From contig NZ_JAPEMB010000001.1 of the NCBI RefSeq assembly GCF_026343125.1, positions 7,507,501-7,571,500 on the forward strand: 64,000 bases of DNA, written 5' to 3'. The translations under genes were made by a program, and so were the position numbers. The notes beneath the pieces are model-generated. The model made no database searches. It had not been told where the DNA came from and saw nothing but the letters and a program-made list of their open reading frames with translations. This DNA comes from Streptomyces sp. NBC_00094 (GTDB lineage Bacteria > Actinomycetota > Actinomycetes > Streptomycetales > Streptomycetaceae). This document shows, piece after piece, positions 25,307-34,144 of this stretch. Each line of letters opens with the position of its first letter. Positions within the stretch are counted from its first letter, which is position 1.

Positions 25307-26508
25307 CGCCCGCAGCCCGCACCACCGCCCTCACGCTGGCGGCCACCCTCGCCGTCACCCTCACCGGCTGCCAGGGCGCGGCGCTCTCCGACGACGACGG
25401 CCCGGCCGCCGCCGGCGGACCGGTGAGGATCGGCGTGGTCGTCCCGCTCACCGGACCCGTCTCCCAGGTCGGCACCGCCCTGCGCAACGGCCTCGAACTG
25501 GCCGTCAAGAAGGTCAACGCCGAAGGCGGCGTCCACGGCCGCCCCGTGGAGTACGTCGTGGTGGACGACGCCGGGGACCCGGCCAACTCCACCCAGCTCG
25601 CCCGCCGCCTGGTCCGTCAGGACAAGGTGACCATGCTGTTCGGCACCATCACCGGCGACACCGCCGAAGCGGTCGGCAGGGTCGCCGACGAGGCCCACGT
25701 GCCCTTCGGCACCGCCATCCTCGGCGACACCGAGCACTGCTTCGCGTACCAGTGGGGCTTCGGCGAGTCGACCCGGCAGATGCTGACCCCGACCGTCCCC
25801 GGGCTCGTCGCGAAGTACGGCAAGAAGGTCGCCCTCGTCGGCTCCGACTACAACTACCCGCGCTTCTACGCCGGTGTCGCCAAGGAACTGGTGAAGCAGG
25901 CGGGCGGCACGGTGGTCGCCGAGGAGTACAGCCCCCTCGGCCAGACCGACTGGCAGCCCGTCATCGGCCGCCTCAAGTCCGCCGGACCCGACTCCGTCCT
26001 GTCCATGGTCGTCGGCGCGGACGCGGTCACCTTCAGCAAGCAGGCGCAGCAGTTCGGCCTCCTCACCCCGGAGCTCGGCTACGAGGGCGCCCCCCTCGAC
26101 GCCGACTTCCAGCCGGCACTGGGCGCGCTCGTGGCGGGCCGCACGCACACCGTCCGCTGGAGCGACCAGGTGGACGACGCCGAGAGCCGCGCCTTCGCGA
26201 AGGACTACCGGGACGCCCACCAGTGGAAGGCCCCGATCCCCGAGGTCGCCGGAAACGCCTACTTCGGCGTCAAGTTCTTCCTGGCCGCCGCGGAGAAGGC
26301 CGGCTCCGGCGACCCCCAGGCCGTCAACAAGGCGATCGGCGGACTGACCCTGGACAGCCCGCTCGGCAAGGGCACCCGCTTCGAGCCGTCCAACCACGTG
26401 TTCCAGGCCGACATGAGGGAGGTCACCATCGGCCGCGACGGCGCCTACACCGTCACCCGCACCCACCCGATGGTCGCCGACACGACCCCGAAGAAGGGCT
26501 GCGCGTGA
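25267..26508 (+). CDS. Substrate-binding lipoprotein of the HAAT-type ABC transporter
   Basis: A 413-residue extracytoplasmic receptor of the Leu/Ile/Val-binding type. A positively charged leader ends at the lipobox LTGC (Cys35), so it is membrane-anchored. The mature domain begins VRIGVVVPLTGPVSQVGTALRNGLELAVKKVNAEGGVHGRPVEYVVVDDAGDP, characteristic of the family, and continues with VALVGSDYNYPRFYAG. The ATG at 25267 is chosen because GGAAGG lies eight bases upstream. GTG 25303, overlapping the permease stop, is the alternative and would shorten the leader by 12 residues. Confidence 0.88.
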   Translation: MVPSYPRARDRRVTPAARTTALTLAATLAVTLTGCQGAALSDDDGPAAAGGPVRIGVVVPLTGPVSQVGTALRNGLELAVKKVNAEGGVHGRPVEYVVVDDAGDPANSTQLARRLVRQDKVTMLFGTITGDTAEAVGRVADEAHVPFGTAILGDTEHCFAYQWGFGESTRQMLTPTVPGLVAKYGKKVALVGSDYNYPRFYAGVAKELVKQAGGTVVAEEYSPLGQTDWQPVIGRLKSAGPDSVLSMVVGADAVTFSKQAQQFGLLTPELGYEGAPLDADFQPALGALVAGRTHTVRWSDQVDDAESRAFAKDYRDAHQWKAPIPEVAGNAYFGVKFFLAAAEKAGSGDPQAVNKAIGGLTLDSPLGKGTRFEPSNHVFQADMREVTIGRDGAYTVTRTHPMVADTTPKKGCA

Positions 26509-28292
26509 CCGTCCCCGCCGCCTCGGACGCTCCCGTGGCACCCGGGGCTCCCCAGGCCCCCGGGGCCGCCGTCCCCGCAGCCACGGCCCCGCCCGCCGGC
26601 GGTCTCCGCCGGGCGCTGCGCATCGCCCTCCCCACGGTCACGGGCGTGGCCCTGCTCGCCGCGCCCTTCGGCCTCGACGCCTTCGCCGTCGCCACCCTCA
26701 CCCTGGGTCTCTGCTACGGCCTGTTCGCCTACGGCCTCGACCTGAGCTGGGGCAGGGCCGGACTCCTGAGCGTCGGACACGCCGCGTTCTTCGGCCTCGG
26801 CGCCTACGCCGTCGCTCTCGGCCAGGAGCACGGCCTCCCCTGGACGCTGACGGTGGGCGCGGCCGTCGTCGCCGCCGTGGCGATCGCCCTGCCCGTCGTC
26901 CGCATCGGACTGGCCGCCCCGGTCCCCGACGCGCCGCTGATCCTCCTCACCATCGGCGTCGGACTGCTCCTGCAGCGCGCCGCCACCACCCTGACCCCCG
27001 TCACCGGCGGAACGAACGGCCTGTCCGTCTCCGGGCCCGACGTGGTGACCTCCTACTACGTCACCCTCGCCGCCGTCGCGGCCGTGGTCGCGGTCTGCGG
27101 AGTACTGGTCGTCCGGGGCCGCTTCGGCGCCCGCCTGGTCGCCGCGGCCCGCAACCCCGACCGGGCCGCCCAGAGCGGCATCGACGGCATTCGGGTGCGG
27201 TCCACCGCCTTCGCCGTGAGCGCGGCCGTCGCCGCCCTCGCCGGAGCGCTGTACGCCCCCGTGGCGGGGCTCGTGTCGCCGACGGTGTTCGGTCTCGGCC
27301 TGTCGACGTCCGTGCTGATCTGGCTGGCCCTCGGCGGACGCGAGTCCACCGTGGGGCCGTTCGTCGGAGCCGTCGCCGTCACCGTGGGCCAGCAGTTCCT
27401 CGGCTCGACCTGGCAGGGCTGGTACGTGCTCGCCCTCGCCGCCCTGTTCCTCCTGGTCGTCCAGGTGGCCCCGGCCGGACTGACCGCCGCCCCTCGCCGC
27501 TGGCTGGCCGGACCGGGACCCGCCGTACGGCTCCCGGCCATGGCCCGCCGCGCCCCGCGCCGTAAGGCCGAGGAGGTCCCCCGAGGAGAGGACGACTCCG
27601 TTCCGCTCGCCGTGACCGGCGTCCGGAAGGCCTTCGGCCCCGTCGAGGTGCTCGCCGGAGTGGACCTCACCGTCGAGGCCGGCCGCTGCGTCTGCCTCAT
27701 CGGACCCAACGGCGCCGGGAAGAGCACCTTCCTGAACGTCGTCGCCGGACAGCTCGCCCCGGACGCCGGCACCCTGCGCCTCTTCGGCACCGACGCGACC
27801 GGCCTGCCGGTCCACCGCCGGGTCGGACTCGGCGTCGGCCGGATGTTCCAGATCCCCAGCGTCATCGCGGAACTCTCCCCGGCCGACAACCTCCGACTCG
27901 CCCGCGTCGAGGCGTCCGAACCCACCGATCCACCCGCCGAGTTCCGCGACCTCGTCGACGACGAACTCCGGCCGGCCGGCACCCTGCCGCTCGCCGACCG
28001 CCGCCGTCTGGAGCTGGCGATGGTGCTCGCCGCCGCACCCCGGCTGCTGCTCCTCGACGAACCGGCCGCCGGACTCGGTCCCGACGACGCCCGCCGCCTC
28101 ACCCGCGAACTCCGCGAGGTCAACCGGCGCACCGGCTGCGCCCTGCTCGTGGTCGAGCACGACATGGACATCGTGCGGGAACTCGCCGACGAGGTCGTGG
28201 TCCTGGCCGAGGGCCGGGTCCTCGCCCGCGGCCCGCTCGACGCGGTGGCCGCCGACCCGGCCGTCCGCGCCGCCTACCTGGGAGTGCGCTGA
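26505..28292 (+). CDS. Fused HAAT permease and ATP-binding protein (LivM-LivG fusion)
   Basis: A 595-residue single chain. Residues about 40-345 are a LivM-type permease (LSWGRAGLLSVGHAAFFGLGAYAVALG, then ALAGALYAPVAGLVSPTVFGLGLSTSVLIWLALGG). Residues about 360-595 are a LivG-type ATPase with Walker A GPNGAGKST at 400-408 and Walker B LLLLDEP with D518/E519. The expected LSYGDQRRLE signature is degenerate here: it reads LPLADRRRLE (494-503), lacking the Ser and Gly. The GTG start overlaps the previous stop (GTGA). Such fusions are known in other bacteria. Confidence 0.9.
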   Translation: MTVPAASDAPVAPGAPQAPGAAVPAATAPPAGGLRRALRIALPTVTGVALLAAPFGLDAFAVATLTLGLCYGLFAYGLDLSWGRAGLLSVGHAAFFGLGAYAVALGQEHGLPWTLTVGAAVVAAVAIALPVVRIGLAAPVPDAPLILLTIGVGLLLQRAATTLTPVTGGTNGLSVSGPDVVTSYYVTLAAVAAVVAVCGVLVVRGRFGARLVAAARNPDRAAQSGIDGIRVRSTAFAVSAAVAALAGALYAPVAGLVSPTVFGLGLSTSVLIWLALGGRESTVGPFVGAVAVTVGQQFLGSTWQGWYVLALAALFLLVVQVAPAGLTAAPRRWLAGPGPAVRLPAMARRAPRRKAEEVPRGEDDSVPLAVTGVRKAFGPVEVLAGVDLTVEAGRCVCLIGPNGAGKSTFLNVVAGQLAPDAGTLRLFGTDATGLPVHRRVGLGVGRMFQIPSVIAELSPADNLRLARVEASEPTDPPAEFRDLVDDELRPAGTLPLADRRRLELAMVLAAAPRLLLLDEPAAGLGPDDARRLTRELREVNRRTGCALLVVEHDMDIVRELADEVVVLAEGRVLARGPLDAVAADPAVRAAYLGVR

Positions 28293-28975
28293 TGCTCGAA
28301 CTGACGGGCCTCGCCGGCGGATACGGTCAGGCCGCCGTCGTCCGGCCGACCGACCTGACCGTGCGCGGCGGCGAGATCACCGCCCTCATCGGCCGCAACG
28401 GCGCCGGCAAGACGACCCTGCTGCGGACCGTCTTCGGTCTCGCCGACCGGCACGCCGGCGCCGTCGCCCTCGACGGCCGGACCCTGCCCCCGGGCCGACC
28501 CGAGCTCCTGGCCCGGGCCGGAGCCACGCTGATGCCCGAGGACCGGGGCGTCTTCCCCGCGCTCTCGGTCGCCGAGAACCTCCGCCTCGCCCGCCGCCGC
28601 GACGTCGTCCCCGCCGTCGACCCGTACACCGTCTTCCCGCTGCTCACGGACCGCGCCCGGCAGCAGGCCGGGACGCTCTCCGGCGGGCAGAAGCAGCAAC
28701 TGGGCATCGCCCGCGCCATGCTGGCGGGCCGGACCCTGATCGCGGTCGACGAACTGACCCAGGGCCTCCAGCCCTCGGTGGTCGCCGACGTCCTGGAGGC
28801 CCTCGGCGCGATCGCCGCCGCCGGGGTGGCCGTCCTCCTCGTCGACCAGCACGCCGGCGCACTCCTCGACCACAGCCGGCACGTCGTGGTGATGGAGGCC
28901 GGACGCGTCGTCCTCGACGCGCCGAACGAACCCGGTCTGCGCGACCGCCTCGACGACATCCTCGCGGTCCGCTGA
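28292..28975 (+). CDS. HAAT-type ABC transporter ATP-binding protein (LivF-like)
   Basis: A 227-residue second ATPase of the importer. It has Walker A GRNGAGKTT, the strict signature LSGGQKQQLGIARAML and the LivF-specific DELTQGLQPSVV in the Walker B region. It pairs with the ATPase half of the fused protein. Because its partner has an unusual signature loop, this subunit's intact signature may make the catalytically competent site, which is inference. The ATG overlaps the previous stop by one base (TGATG). A 32-base gap leads to the amidase. Confidence 0.92.
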   Translation: MLELTGLAGGYGQAAVVRPTDLTVRGGEITALIGRNGAGKTTLLRTVFGLADRHAGAVALDGRTLPPGRPELLARAGATLMPEDRGVFPALSVAENLRLARRRDVVPAVDPYTVFPLLTDRARQQAGTLSGGQKQQLGIARAMLAGRTLIAVDELTQGLQPSVVADVLEALGAIAAAGVAVLLVDQHAGALLDHSRHVVVMEAGRVVLDAPNEPGLRDRLDDILAVR

Positions 28976-29007
28976 CCGCCCCCTCCCTTCCCCTGGAGCC
29001 GTTCACC

Positions 29008-30420
29008 ATGGACCCGTTCGCCTCAGCCACCGACCTCGCGGCGGCGATCCGCCGGCGCGACCTCAGCCCCGTCGAGGTCGCCGAGACCTACCTCCGGCGG
29101 ATCGCGGAGCACGACGGCGAACTCGCCGCCTTCACCTGGCTCGACGAGGACGCCGTCCTCGCCGCCGCCCGCCGCGCCGAACAGGCCGTCGTCGACGGCG
29201 GCCCCCTCGCGCCCTTCCACGGAGTGCCCGTCCCCGTGAAGGAGTTGACCCAGGTCGAGGGCCAGCCCGCGACCTACGGCTCGTACGGGGTCGACGACCG
29301 CCCCCGTACCCTCACCGAGCCGGTGATCAGCCGACTGCTCGACGCCGGGTTCCTCCTCATGGGCCGCACCAACTCACCCGAGATGGGCCTCCTGTCGACC
29401 ACCGACAACAGCCGCTTCGGCAGCACCCGCAACCCCTGGAGCCACGAGCACTCCTCCGGCGGCTCCAGCGGTGGCGCCGCCGCGGCCGTCGCCGCCGGCC
29501 TCGCGCCCGTCGCCCACGCCAACGACGGCGGCGGCTCGATCCGTATGCCGTCCTCCTCCTGCGGCCTGCTCGGCCTGAAGCCCAGCCGTGGCCGCGTCCC
29601 CCAGCAGGTGCCGGGCTGGGAGCACGCCACCGTCGAGGGCGCCATCACCCGTACGACCCGGGACGCCGCCGCGCTGCTCGACGCGATGTCCGTACCCGAC
29701 CGGCTCGCCATGTACCAGGCACCCGCCCCCGAGCGCCCCTACCTCGACGAGGCCGGCCGCGACGGCGGACGCCTCAGGATCGGCCTCCTCACCGAGGCGC
29801 CCACCGGGCTCCCCGTCGACCCGCAGTGCGTCGAGGCGGTCGAGCACACCGCCCGGCTGCTCGTCTCCCTCGGCCACGACGTCGCCCCCGCCTCCCCCCG
29901 CTTCTTCAGCGAGAAGGCGATCGTCGGCTACGCGCAGACCGTCCTGGACGCAGCGCTCTGGGCCGCCCCCTACCAACAGCCGGAACTCGCGGAACCGCAC
30001 CTTCGGTTCCGGATGGACCGGGCCGCCGGCCGGCATTCGGGCGAGTACACCCGGGCCGCGACCCTGCTCGCCGAGGAGGCCCGCGCGGTCCGCGCGCAGT
30101 GGGGCCAGGAGTTCGACCTCCTGCTCACTCCCACCATGGCCTGCCTGCCGCCGCCGGTGGACGCCCTGCTCAAGGAGGCCAACGCGGACCCCGGCGGCCC
30201 GCGCACCACCGAGACGCAGATGATCTCCTTCACCTCGATCTGCAACATCACCGGGCAGCCCGCCGTCAGCCTGCCCACCTTCACGTCGGCCGAGGGACTC
30301 CCCGTCGGCAGCCAGCTGATCGCCGGGCCCTGGGACGAGGCCGCCCTCCTCCGGGTCGCCGCCGAACTGGAGGAGCTCGACCGCTGGCAGCTCCGCCGCC
30401 CCGCGCGCTACCAGGGCTGA
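29008..30420 (+). CDS. Amidase (amidase-signature family)
   Basis: A 470-residue hydrolase of amides (or carbamoyl groups) to acid and ammonia. The catalytic Ser-cisSer-Lys triad is present: Lys78 in VPVPVKELTQVEG, the HSSGGSSGGAAAAVAAGL block at about 148-165 with the cis-Ser, and the nucleophile in NDGGGSIRMPSS. Length and layout match GatA-like and aliphatic/aryl amidases. GGAG precedes the ATG at 29008. It follows the ABC transporter in the same operon, so the imported substrate is probably its amide. GatA itself is excluded because no gatB or gatC is adjacent. Confidence 0.88.
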   Translation: MDPFASATDLAAAIRRRDLSPVEVAETYLRRIAEHDGELAAFTWLDEDAVLAAARRAEQAVVDGGPLAPFHGVPVPVKELTQVEGQPATYGSYGVDDRPRTLTEPVISRLLDAGFLLMGRTNSPEMGLLSTTDNSRFGSTRNPWSHEHSSGGSSGGAAAAVAAGLAPVAHANDGGGSIRMPSSSCGLLGLKPSRGRVPQQVPGWEHATVEGAITRTTRDAAALLDAMSVPDRLAMYQAPAPERPYLDEAGRDGGRLRIGLLTEAPTGLPVDPQCVEAVEHTARLLVSLGHDVAPASPRFFSEKAIVGYAQTVLDAALWAAPYQQPELAEPHLRFRMDRAAGRHSGEYTRAATLLAEEARAVRAQWGQEFDLLLTPTMACLPPPVDALLKEANADPGGPRTTETQMISFTSICNITGQPAVSLPTFTSAEGLPVGSQLIAGPWDEAALLRVAAELEELDRWQLRRPARYQG

Positions 30421-30483
30421 TCCCCGAGCCCTCCGCGCGAGGCCCCTCCCCTCGTCGGCGGTGACACCGCGCCACCGCCGCAA

Positions 30484-30508
30484 CCGGTTCCCCTCCCCAG
30501 GGAACCGG
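30484..30508 (+). terminator. Hairpin between amidase and monoamine oxidase genes
   Basis: CCGGTTCCC and GGGAACCGG form a perfect 9-bp stem with a 7-base loop, followed by a CCCCCC-TTT run. It lies 24 bases ahead of the next ATG, so it is either a terminator for the transporter-amidase operon or a leader hairpin. Confidence 0.5.
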
Positions 30509-30531
30509 CCCCCCTTTGGAAGGAGCCGTAC

Positions 30532-32160
30532 ATGGCACGCACCGCACCGGCCCGTATGCTGCGCCGGATCGTCGCCGAACACGCCACCGCCGCCGAGATC
30601 GCCGCCGCCGGTCAGGCCGGGGCGCTCTCCCGCCGCTCCGTCCTCGGCGGACTCGCCGCCGGCGTGGGCCTGGCCGCCACCACCGGCGTCGCCACGGCCT
30701 CCACCGCCCATGCCTCCGCCGCCACCGCCACCCCGCCGGTGGTCGCGATCATCGGCGCCGGCATCGCCGGACTCTCCGCCGCCCTCCAACTGGCCGACCA
30801 CGGCATCGCCTGCGCGGTGTACGAGGCCGACACCCGGGTCGGCGGCCGGATGTACTCCAACCCCGCCGGCGCCTACTGGGCCGACGGGCAGACCTCCGAG
30901 TGGGGCGGGGAGATGATCGACACCCCGCACGTCGTGATGCAGTCGCTCGCCTCCCGCTTCGGCCTGCCCCTCGACGACCTGCGCGCCGCCGAGCCCGCCG
31001 GTTCCACCGAGGTCTACCGCTTCGACGGCGCGTACTACACCTACGCCCAGGCGAGCGCCGACTTCAAGAAGCTGAAGCCGGTCCTCCAGCAGGACGAGGC
31101 CACCTTCAACTGGCCCGTCGCCTGGAACTCCGTCAACGGCCCCGGCGCGGTGACCCTGTCGAACATGACCATCCATGAATGGATCGCGACCCGCGTCCCG
31201 GGCGGGCACAGCTCTCCGTTCGGACAGCTCCTCGACGTCGCCTACACCACCGAGTTCGGCGTGGACACCAACGCCTCGTCGGCGCTCGGCATCGTCGGCC
31301 TGCTCGCCTACCAGCCCGTCCCCAACAGCTTCGCGCTGTTCGGGGAGAGCGACACCCGCTACCGCGTCCGCGGCGGCAACCAGCGCATCCCGCAGGCCAT
31401 CGCCGCCGCCCTGCCCCCGGGGACCGTACGCCACGGCTGGCGGCTCACGAAGGTGGCGGCCGCGGCGGGCGGCCGCCAGTCGCTCACCTTCACCGTCGAC
31501 GGCTGTCCGCAGACGGTGCTCGCCGACCACACGGTGCTGGCCCTGCCGGTCGGCGTGCTCCAGCAGCTGAACCTGTCCACCGCCGGCTTCGACAGCCGCA
31601 AGCGGGCCGGCATCGCCGCGATGACGATGGGCCAGAACTGCAAGCTGTCGATGCAGTTCGACACCCGCCACTGGAACGGCTCGGGCCCGTGGGGCATCGC
31701 CTCCGGCAGCACGATGAGCGACACCGGCTACCAGACCTCCTGGGACTCCAGCAGGGCCCAGCCCGGCGGAAAGGGCATCCTCACGGTCTACTCGGGCGGC
31801 AGCCACGCGGCGGACTTCACCCCGTCCACGCCGTTCCGCACGGCGGCCGACCCGCAGATCGCCGCCTACGCCCAGCAGGCCCTCGCCCAGCTCGAACCGG
31901 TCTTCCCGGGCCTGACCGCCCACTGGACCGGCAAGGCCACGCTCGCCGCCTGGCCGCTCAACCCGAACGCGGGCGGCTCGTACTCCGCCTGGCCCCCCGG
32001 GTACGCGCACCAGTACGCGGGCTACGAGGGCGTCCGCCAGGGCAACACCCACTTCGCGGGCGAGCACACCTCCGAAGTGGCCCAGGGCTACATGGAGGGC
32101 GGCGCCGAGTCGGGCCGCCGCGCGGCCGACGAGATCCTCACGGACCTCGGCGTGCTGTAG
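30532..32160 (+). CDS. Tat-exported flavin monoamine oxidase family protein
   Basis: A 542-residue FAD enzyme that oxidises a primary or secondary amine to an aldehyde or imine with H2O2. A twin-arginine leader (LSRRSVLGGLAAGVGLAATTG, residues about 37-57) implies folded export, and the N-terminal 35 residues precede it. The FAD motif VVAIIGAGIAGLSAALQLADHGIACAVYEADTRVGGRM begins near residue 71, and the C-terminal THFAGEHTSEVAQGYMEGGAESGRRAADEIL closes the cofactor site. GGAAGGAG lies upstream of the ATG. It follows the amidase after a hairpin and may serve the same catabolic route. Confidence 0.87.
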   Translation: MARTAPARMLRRIVAEHATAAEIAAAGQAGALSRRSVLGGLAAGVGLAATTGVATASTAHASAATATPPVVAIIGAGIAGLSAALQLADHGIACAVYEADTRVGGRMYSNPAGAYWADGQTSEWGGEMIDTPHVVMQSLASRFGLPLDDLRAAEPAGSTEVYRFDGAYYTYAQASADFKKLKPVLQQDEATFNWPVAWNSVNGPGAVTLSNMTIHEWIATRVPGGHSSPFGQLLDVAYTTEFGVDTNASSALGIVGLLAYQPVPNSFALFGESDTRYRVRGGNQRIPQAIAAALPPGTVRHGWRLTKVAAAAGGRQSLTFTVDGCPQTVLADHTVLALPVGVLQQLNLSTAGFDSRKRAGIAAMTMGQNCKLSMQFDTRHWNGSGPWGIASGSTMSDTGYQTSWDSSRAQPGGKGILTVYSGGSHAADFTPSTPFRTAADPQIAAYAQQALAQLEPVFPGLTAHWTGKATLAAWPLNPNAGGSYSAWPPGYAHQYAGYEGVRQGNTHFAGEHTSEVAQGYMEGGAESGRRAADEILTDLGVL

Positions 32161-32581
32161 GCACGGCGCGCGGGCCCGCCGGAACGAATCCGGTGGGCCC
32201 CCGCGCGGGTCCGTGTACGGGTCCGTCGCCGCTCCGTCGCGGGCCCCGCCCTTGCCGTCGCGGGCACCCCCGACCGTCCCGTCGCGGGCACCCGCGCGGG
32301 CGGTCGCGGGCCCCGCACCCGCCGCGCACCTGCCCTGGCCCCGCCGGGCTCCGCCCCTGCGCCGGGGTAGAGTGGCCCGCGTGTGAGCGGTGCGCACCCG
32401 TCCTGCCGCACAGCCGGCCGGACGAGCTCCACGCCCGTCGCGCGCCGGTCCTCCCGCCCCGCATGCCGACCCGCGTGTCGCGGGGCCGTGCGCGGGGTGC
32501 CGACCCGGTTCCTCCGCGTCGTCCCGCACGCCCCGGCCTGTCGTACCGGGTGTGCCCGAGCACGACAGGTTCCCGTCTCCC
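32161..32581. other. Intergenic region upstream of SulP with terminator, GC repeats and a candidate promoter
   Basis: About 420 bp. It holds a terminator at its left end and, around 32235-32320, four imperfect copies of GTCGCGGGCMCC every 22-24 bases. TAGAGT (32368-32373) is a good -10, and ten bases later a GTG at 32383 opens an 89-codon reading frame with six Cys codons that runs past the SulP start in another frame. That frame could be a leaderless leader peptide or chance. Confidence 0.45.
32165..32208 (+). terminator. Terminator after the monoamine oxidase
   Basis: GGGCCCGCCGGA (32172-32183) pairs with TCCGGTGGGCCC (32189-32200) with one G-U wobble and an ACGAA loop. CGCGC flanks extend the stem. 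Confidence 0.7.
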
Positions 32582-34090
32582 GTGTCCTCCTCTGCCACCG
32601 CCCCGTCCCCGGTCGCGCGCCTGCGCGGCCTGAAGCCGGACTGGCTGCGTGATCCGAAGGTCTGGCGTACCGAGGTGCTCGGCGGCCTGGTGGTCGCGCT
32701 CGCGCTGATCCCCGAGGCGATCTCGTTCTCCGTCATCGCGGGAGTGGACCCGGCGATCGGCCTGTTCGCCTCCTTCACCATGGCCGTGGTGATCTCCGTC
32801 GTCGGAGGCCGGCGGGCCATGATCTCCGCGGCCACCGGCGCCGTCGCCCTCGTCATCGCGCCGCTCAACCGTGAGCACGGGCTCGGCTACCTCGTCGCCG
32901 CCGTCATCCTCGCCGGCGGCTTCCAGATCGTCCTCGGGGCGCTGGGGGTGGCGAAGCTCATGCGGTTCATCCCACGGTCGGTGATGGTCGGTTTCGTCAA
33001 CTCCCTCGCGATCCTGGTCTTCATGGGCCAGATCCGGGAGATTCGGGACGTCCCCTGGGCCGTCTACCCGCTGGTCGTGGCGGGGCTCGCGCTGATGGTG
33101 TTCTTCCCGAAGGTCACCACGGTCGTCCCGGCCCCGCTGGTCTCGATCGTCATCCTCACCGTCATCACCGTGGCGGCCGGAATCGCGGTCCCGACCGTCG
33201 GCGACAAGGGCGCCCTGCCGTCCTCGCTGCCCGTGCCCGGCCTGCCGGACGTGCCCTTCACGCTCGACACCCTGACGCTGATCGCCCCGTACGCGCTCGC
33301 GATGGCACTGGTCGGCCTGATGGAGTCGCTGATGACGGCCAAGCTGGTCGACGAGATCACCGACACCCGCTCCAGCAAGACCCGGGAATCGATCGGTCAG
33401 GGCATCGCCAACATCGTGACCGGCCTCTTCGGCGGCATGGGCGGCTGCGCCATGATCGGCCAGACGATGATCAACGTGAAGGTCTCCGGCGCCCGCACGC
33501 GCCTGTCGACCTTCCTGTCCGGCGTGTTCCTCATGGTGCTGTGCATCGTCTTCGGCCCGGTCGTCTCCGAGATCCCGATGGCCGCCCTCGTCGCCGTCAT
33601 GGTGATGGTCTGCTTCGCCACCTTCGACTGGCACTCCGTCGCCCCGAAGACCCTGCGGCGGATGCCCGCCGGGGAGATCGCCGTCATGACGATCACCGTC
33701 GTGGCCGTGGTGGCCACCCACAACCTCGCCGTCGGTGTCGTCGGCGGGTCGGTCACCGCCATGGTGATCTTCGCCCGGCGGGTCGCCCGCGTCGCCGACG
33801 TCACGGCCGTCACCGACCCCGACGGGTCCACGGCCGTCTACCGGGTCACCGGCGAGCTGTTCTTCGCCTCCGCCAACGACCTCGTCGGCCGCTTCGCGTA
33901 CGCCACCGACCCCGACAGGGTCGTCGTCGACCTGTCCTCCGCCCATGTCTGGGACGCGTCCTCCGTCGCCGCCCTCGACGCCGTCACGGCGAGGTACGCC
34001 CAGCGCGGCAAGACCGTGGAGATCACCGGCCTCAACGCCCCCAGCGCCGCGCTCCACGACCGGCTCAGCGGCGAGCTCACCCCCGGGTGA
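32582..34090 (+). CDS. SulP family inorganic anion transporter with STAS domain
   Basis: A 502-residue membrane transporter for sulfate, bicarbonate or a related anion. The N-terminal LGGLVVALALIPEAISFSVIAGVDPAIGLFASF is the SulP signature, followed by about ten more membrane segments. A C-terminal STAS domain (residues about 420-502, VYRVTGELFFASANDLVGRFAYATDPDRVVVDLSSAHVWDASSVAALD) is cytoplasmic and regulatory. GTG 32582 is preferred; GTG 32552 is an in-frame alternative with ten more residues. The adjacent L-amino-acid oxidase gene is convergent across a hairpin. The substrate anion cannot be read from the sequence. Confidence 0.88.
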   Translation: MSSSATAPSPVARLRGLKPDWLRDPKVWRTEVLGGLVVALALIPEAISFSVIAGVDPAIGLFASFTMAVVISVVGGRRAMISAATGAVALVIAPLNREHGLGYLVAAVILAGGFQIVLGALGVAKLMRFIPRSVMVGFVNSLAILVFMGQIREIRDVPWAVYPLVVAGLALMVFFPKVTTVVPAPLVSIVILTVITVAAGIAVPTVGDKGALPSSLPVPGLPDVPFTLDTLTLIAPYALAMALVGLMESLMTAKLVDEITDTRSSKTRESIGQGIANIVTGLFGGMGGCAMIGQTMINVKVSGARTRLSTFLSGVFLMVLCIVFGPVVSEIPMAALVAVMVMVCFATFDWHSVAPKTLRRMPAGEIAVMTITVVAVVATHNLAVGVVGGSVTAMVIFARRVARVADVTAVTDPDGSTAVYRVTGELFFASANDLVGRFAYATDPDRVVVDLSSAHVWDASSVAALDAVTARYAQRGKTVEITGLNAPSAALHDRLSGELTPG

Positions 34091-34124
34091 CGGCGCCGGA
34101 CCACCGACCCGGTCCGACGCCGTC
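34089..34124. terminator. Convergent terminator after SulP
   Basis: GACGGCG-C-CGGACC pairs with GGTCCG-A-CGCCGTC, a 13-bp stem with one internal mismatch, starting inside the SulP stop codon. Confidence 0.6.
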
Positions 34125-34144
34125 CCCCGTACCCGTCGGCGCCG

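Noticed and set aside
29008-30420. GatA subunit of Glu-tRNA(Gln) amidotransferase
   Set aside because: No gatB or gatC is adjacent and the gene belongs to a transporter operon; an ordinary amidase-signature enzyme is more likely.
29374-32868. A 1164-residue open frame on the minus strand
   Set aside because: Antisense shadow of the amidase and monoamine oxidase genes, with Gly/Val/Asp/Glu-rich composition and no recognisable domain.
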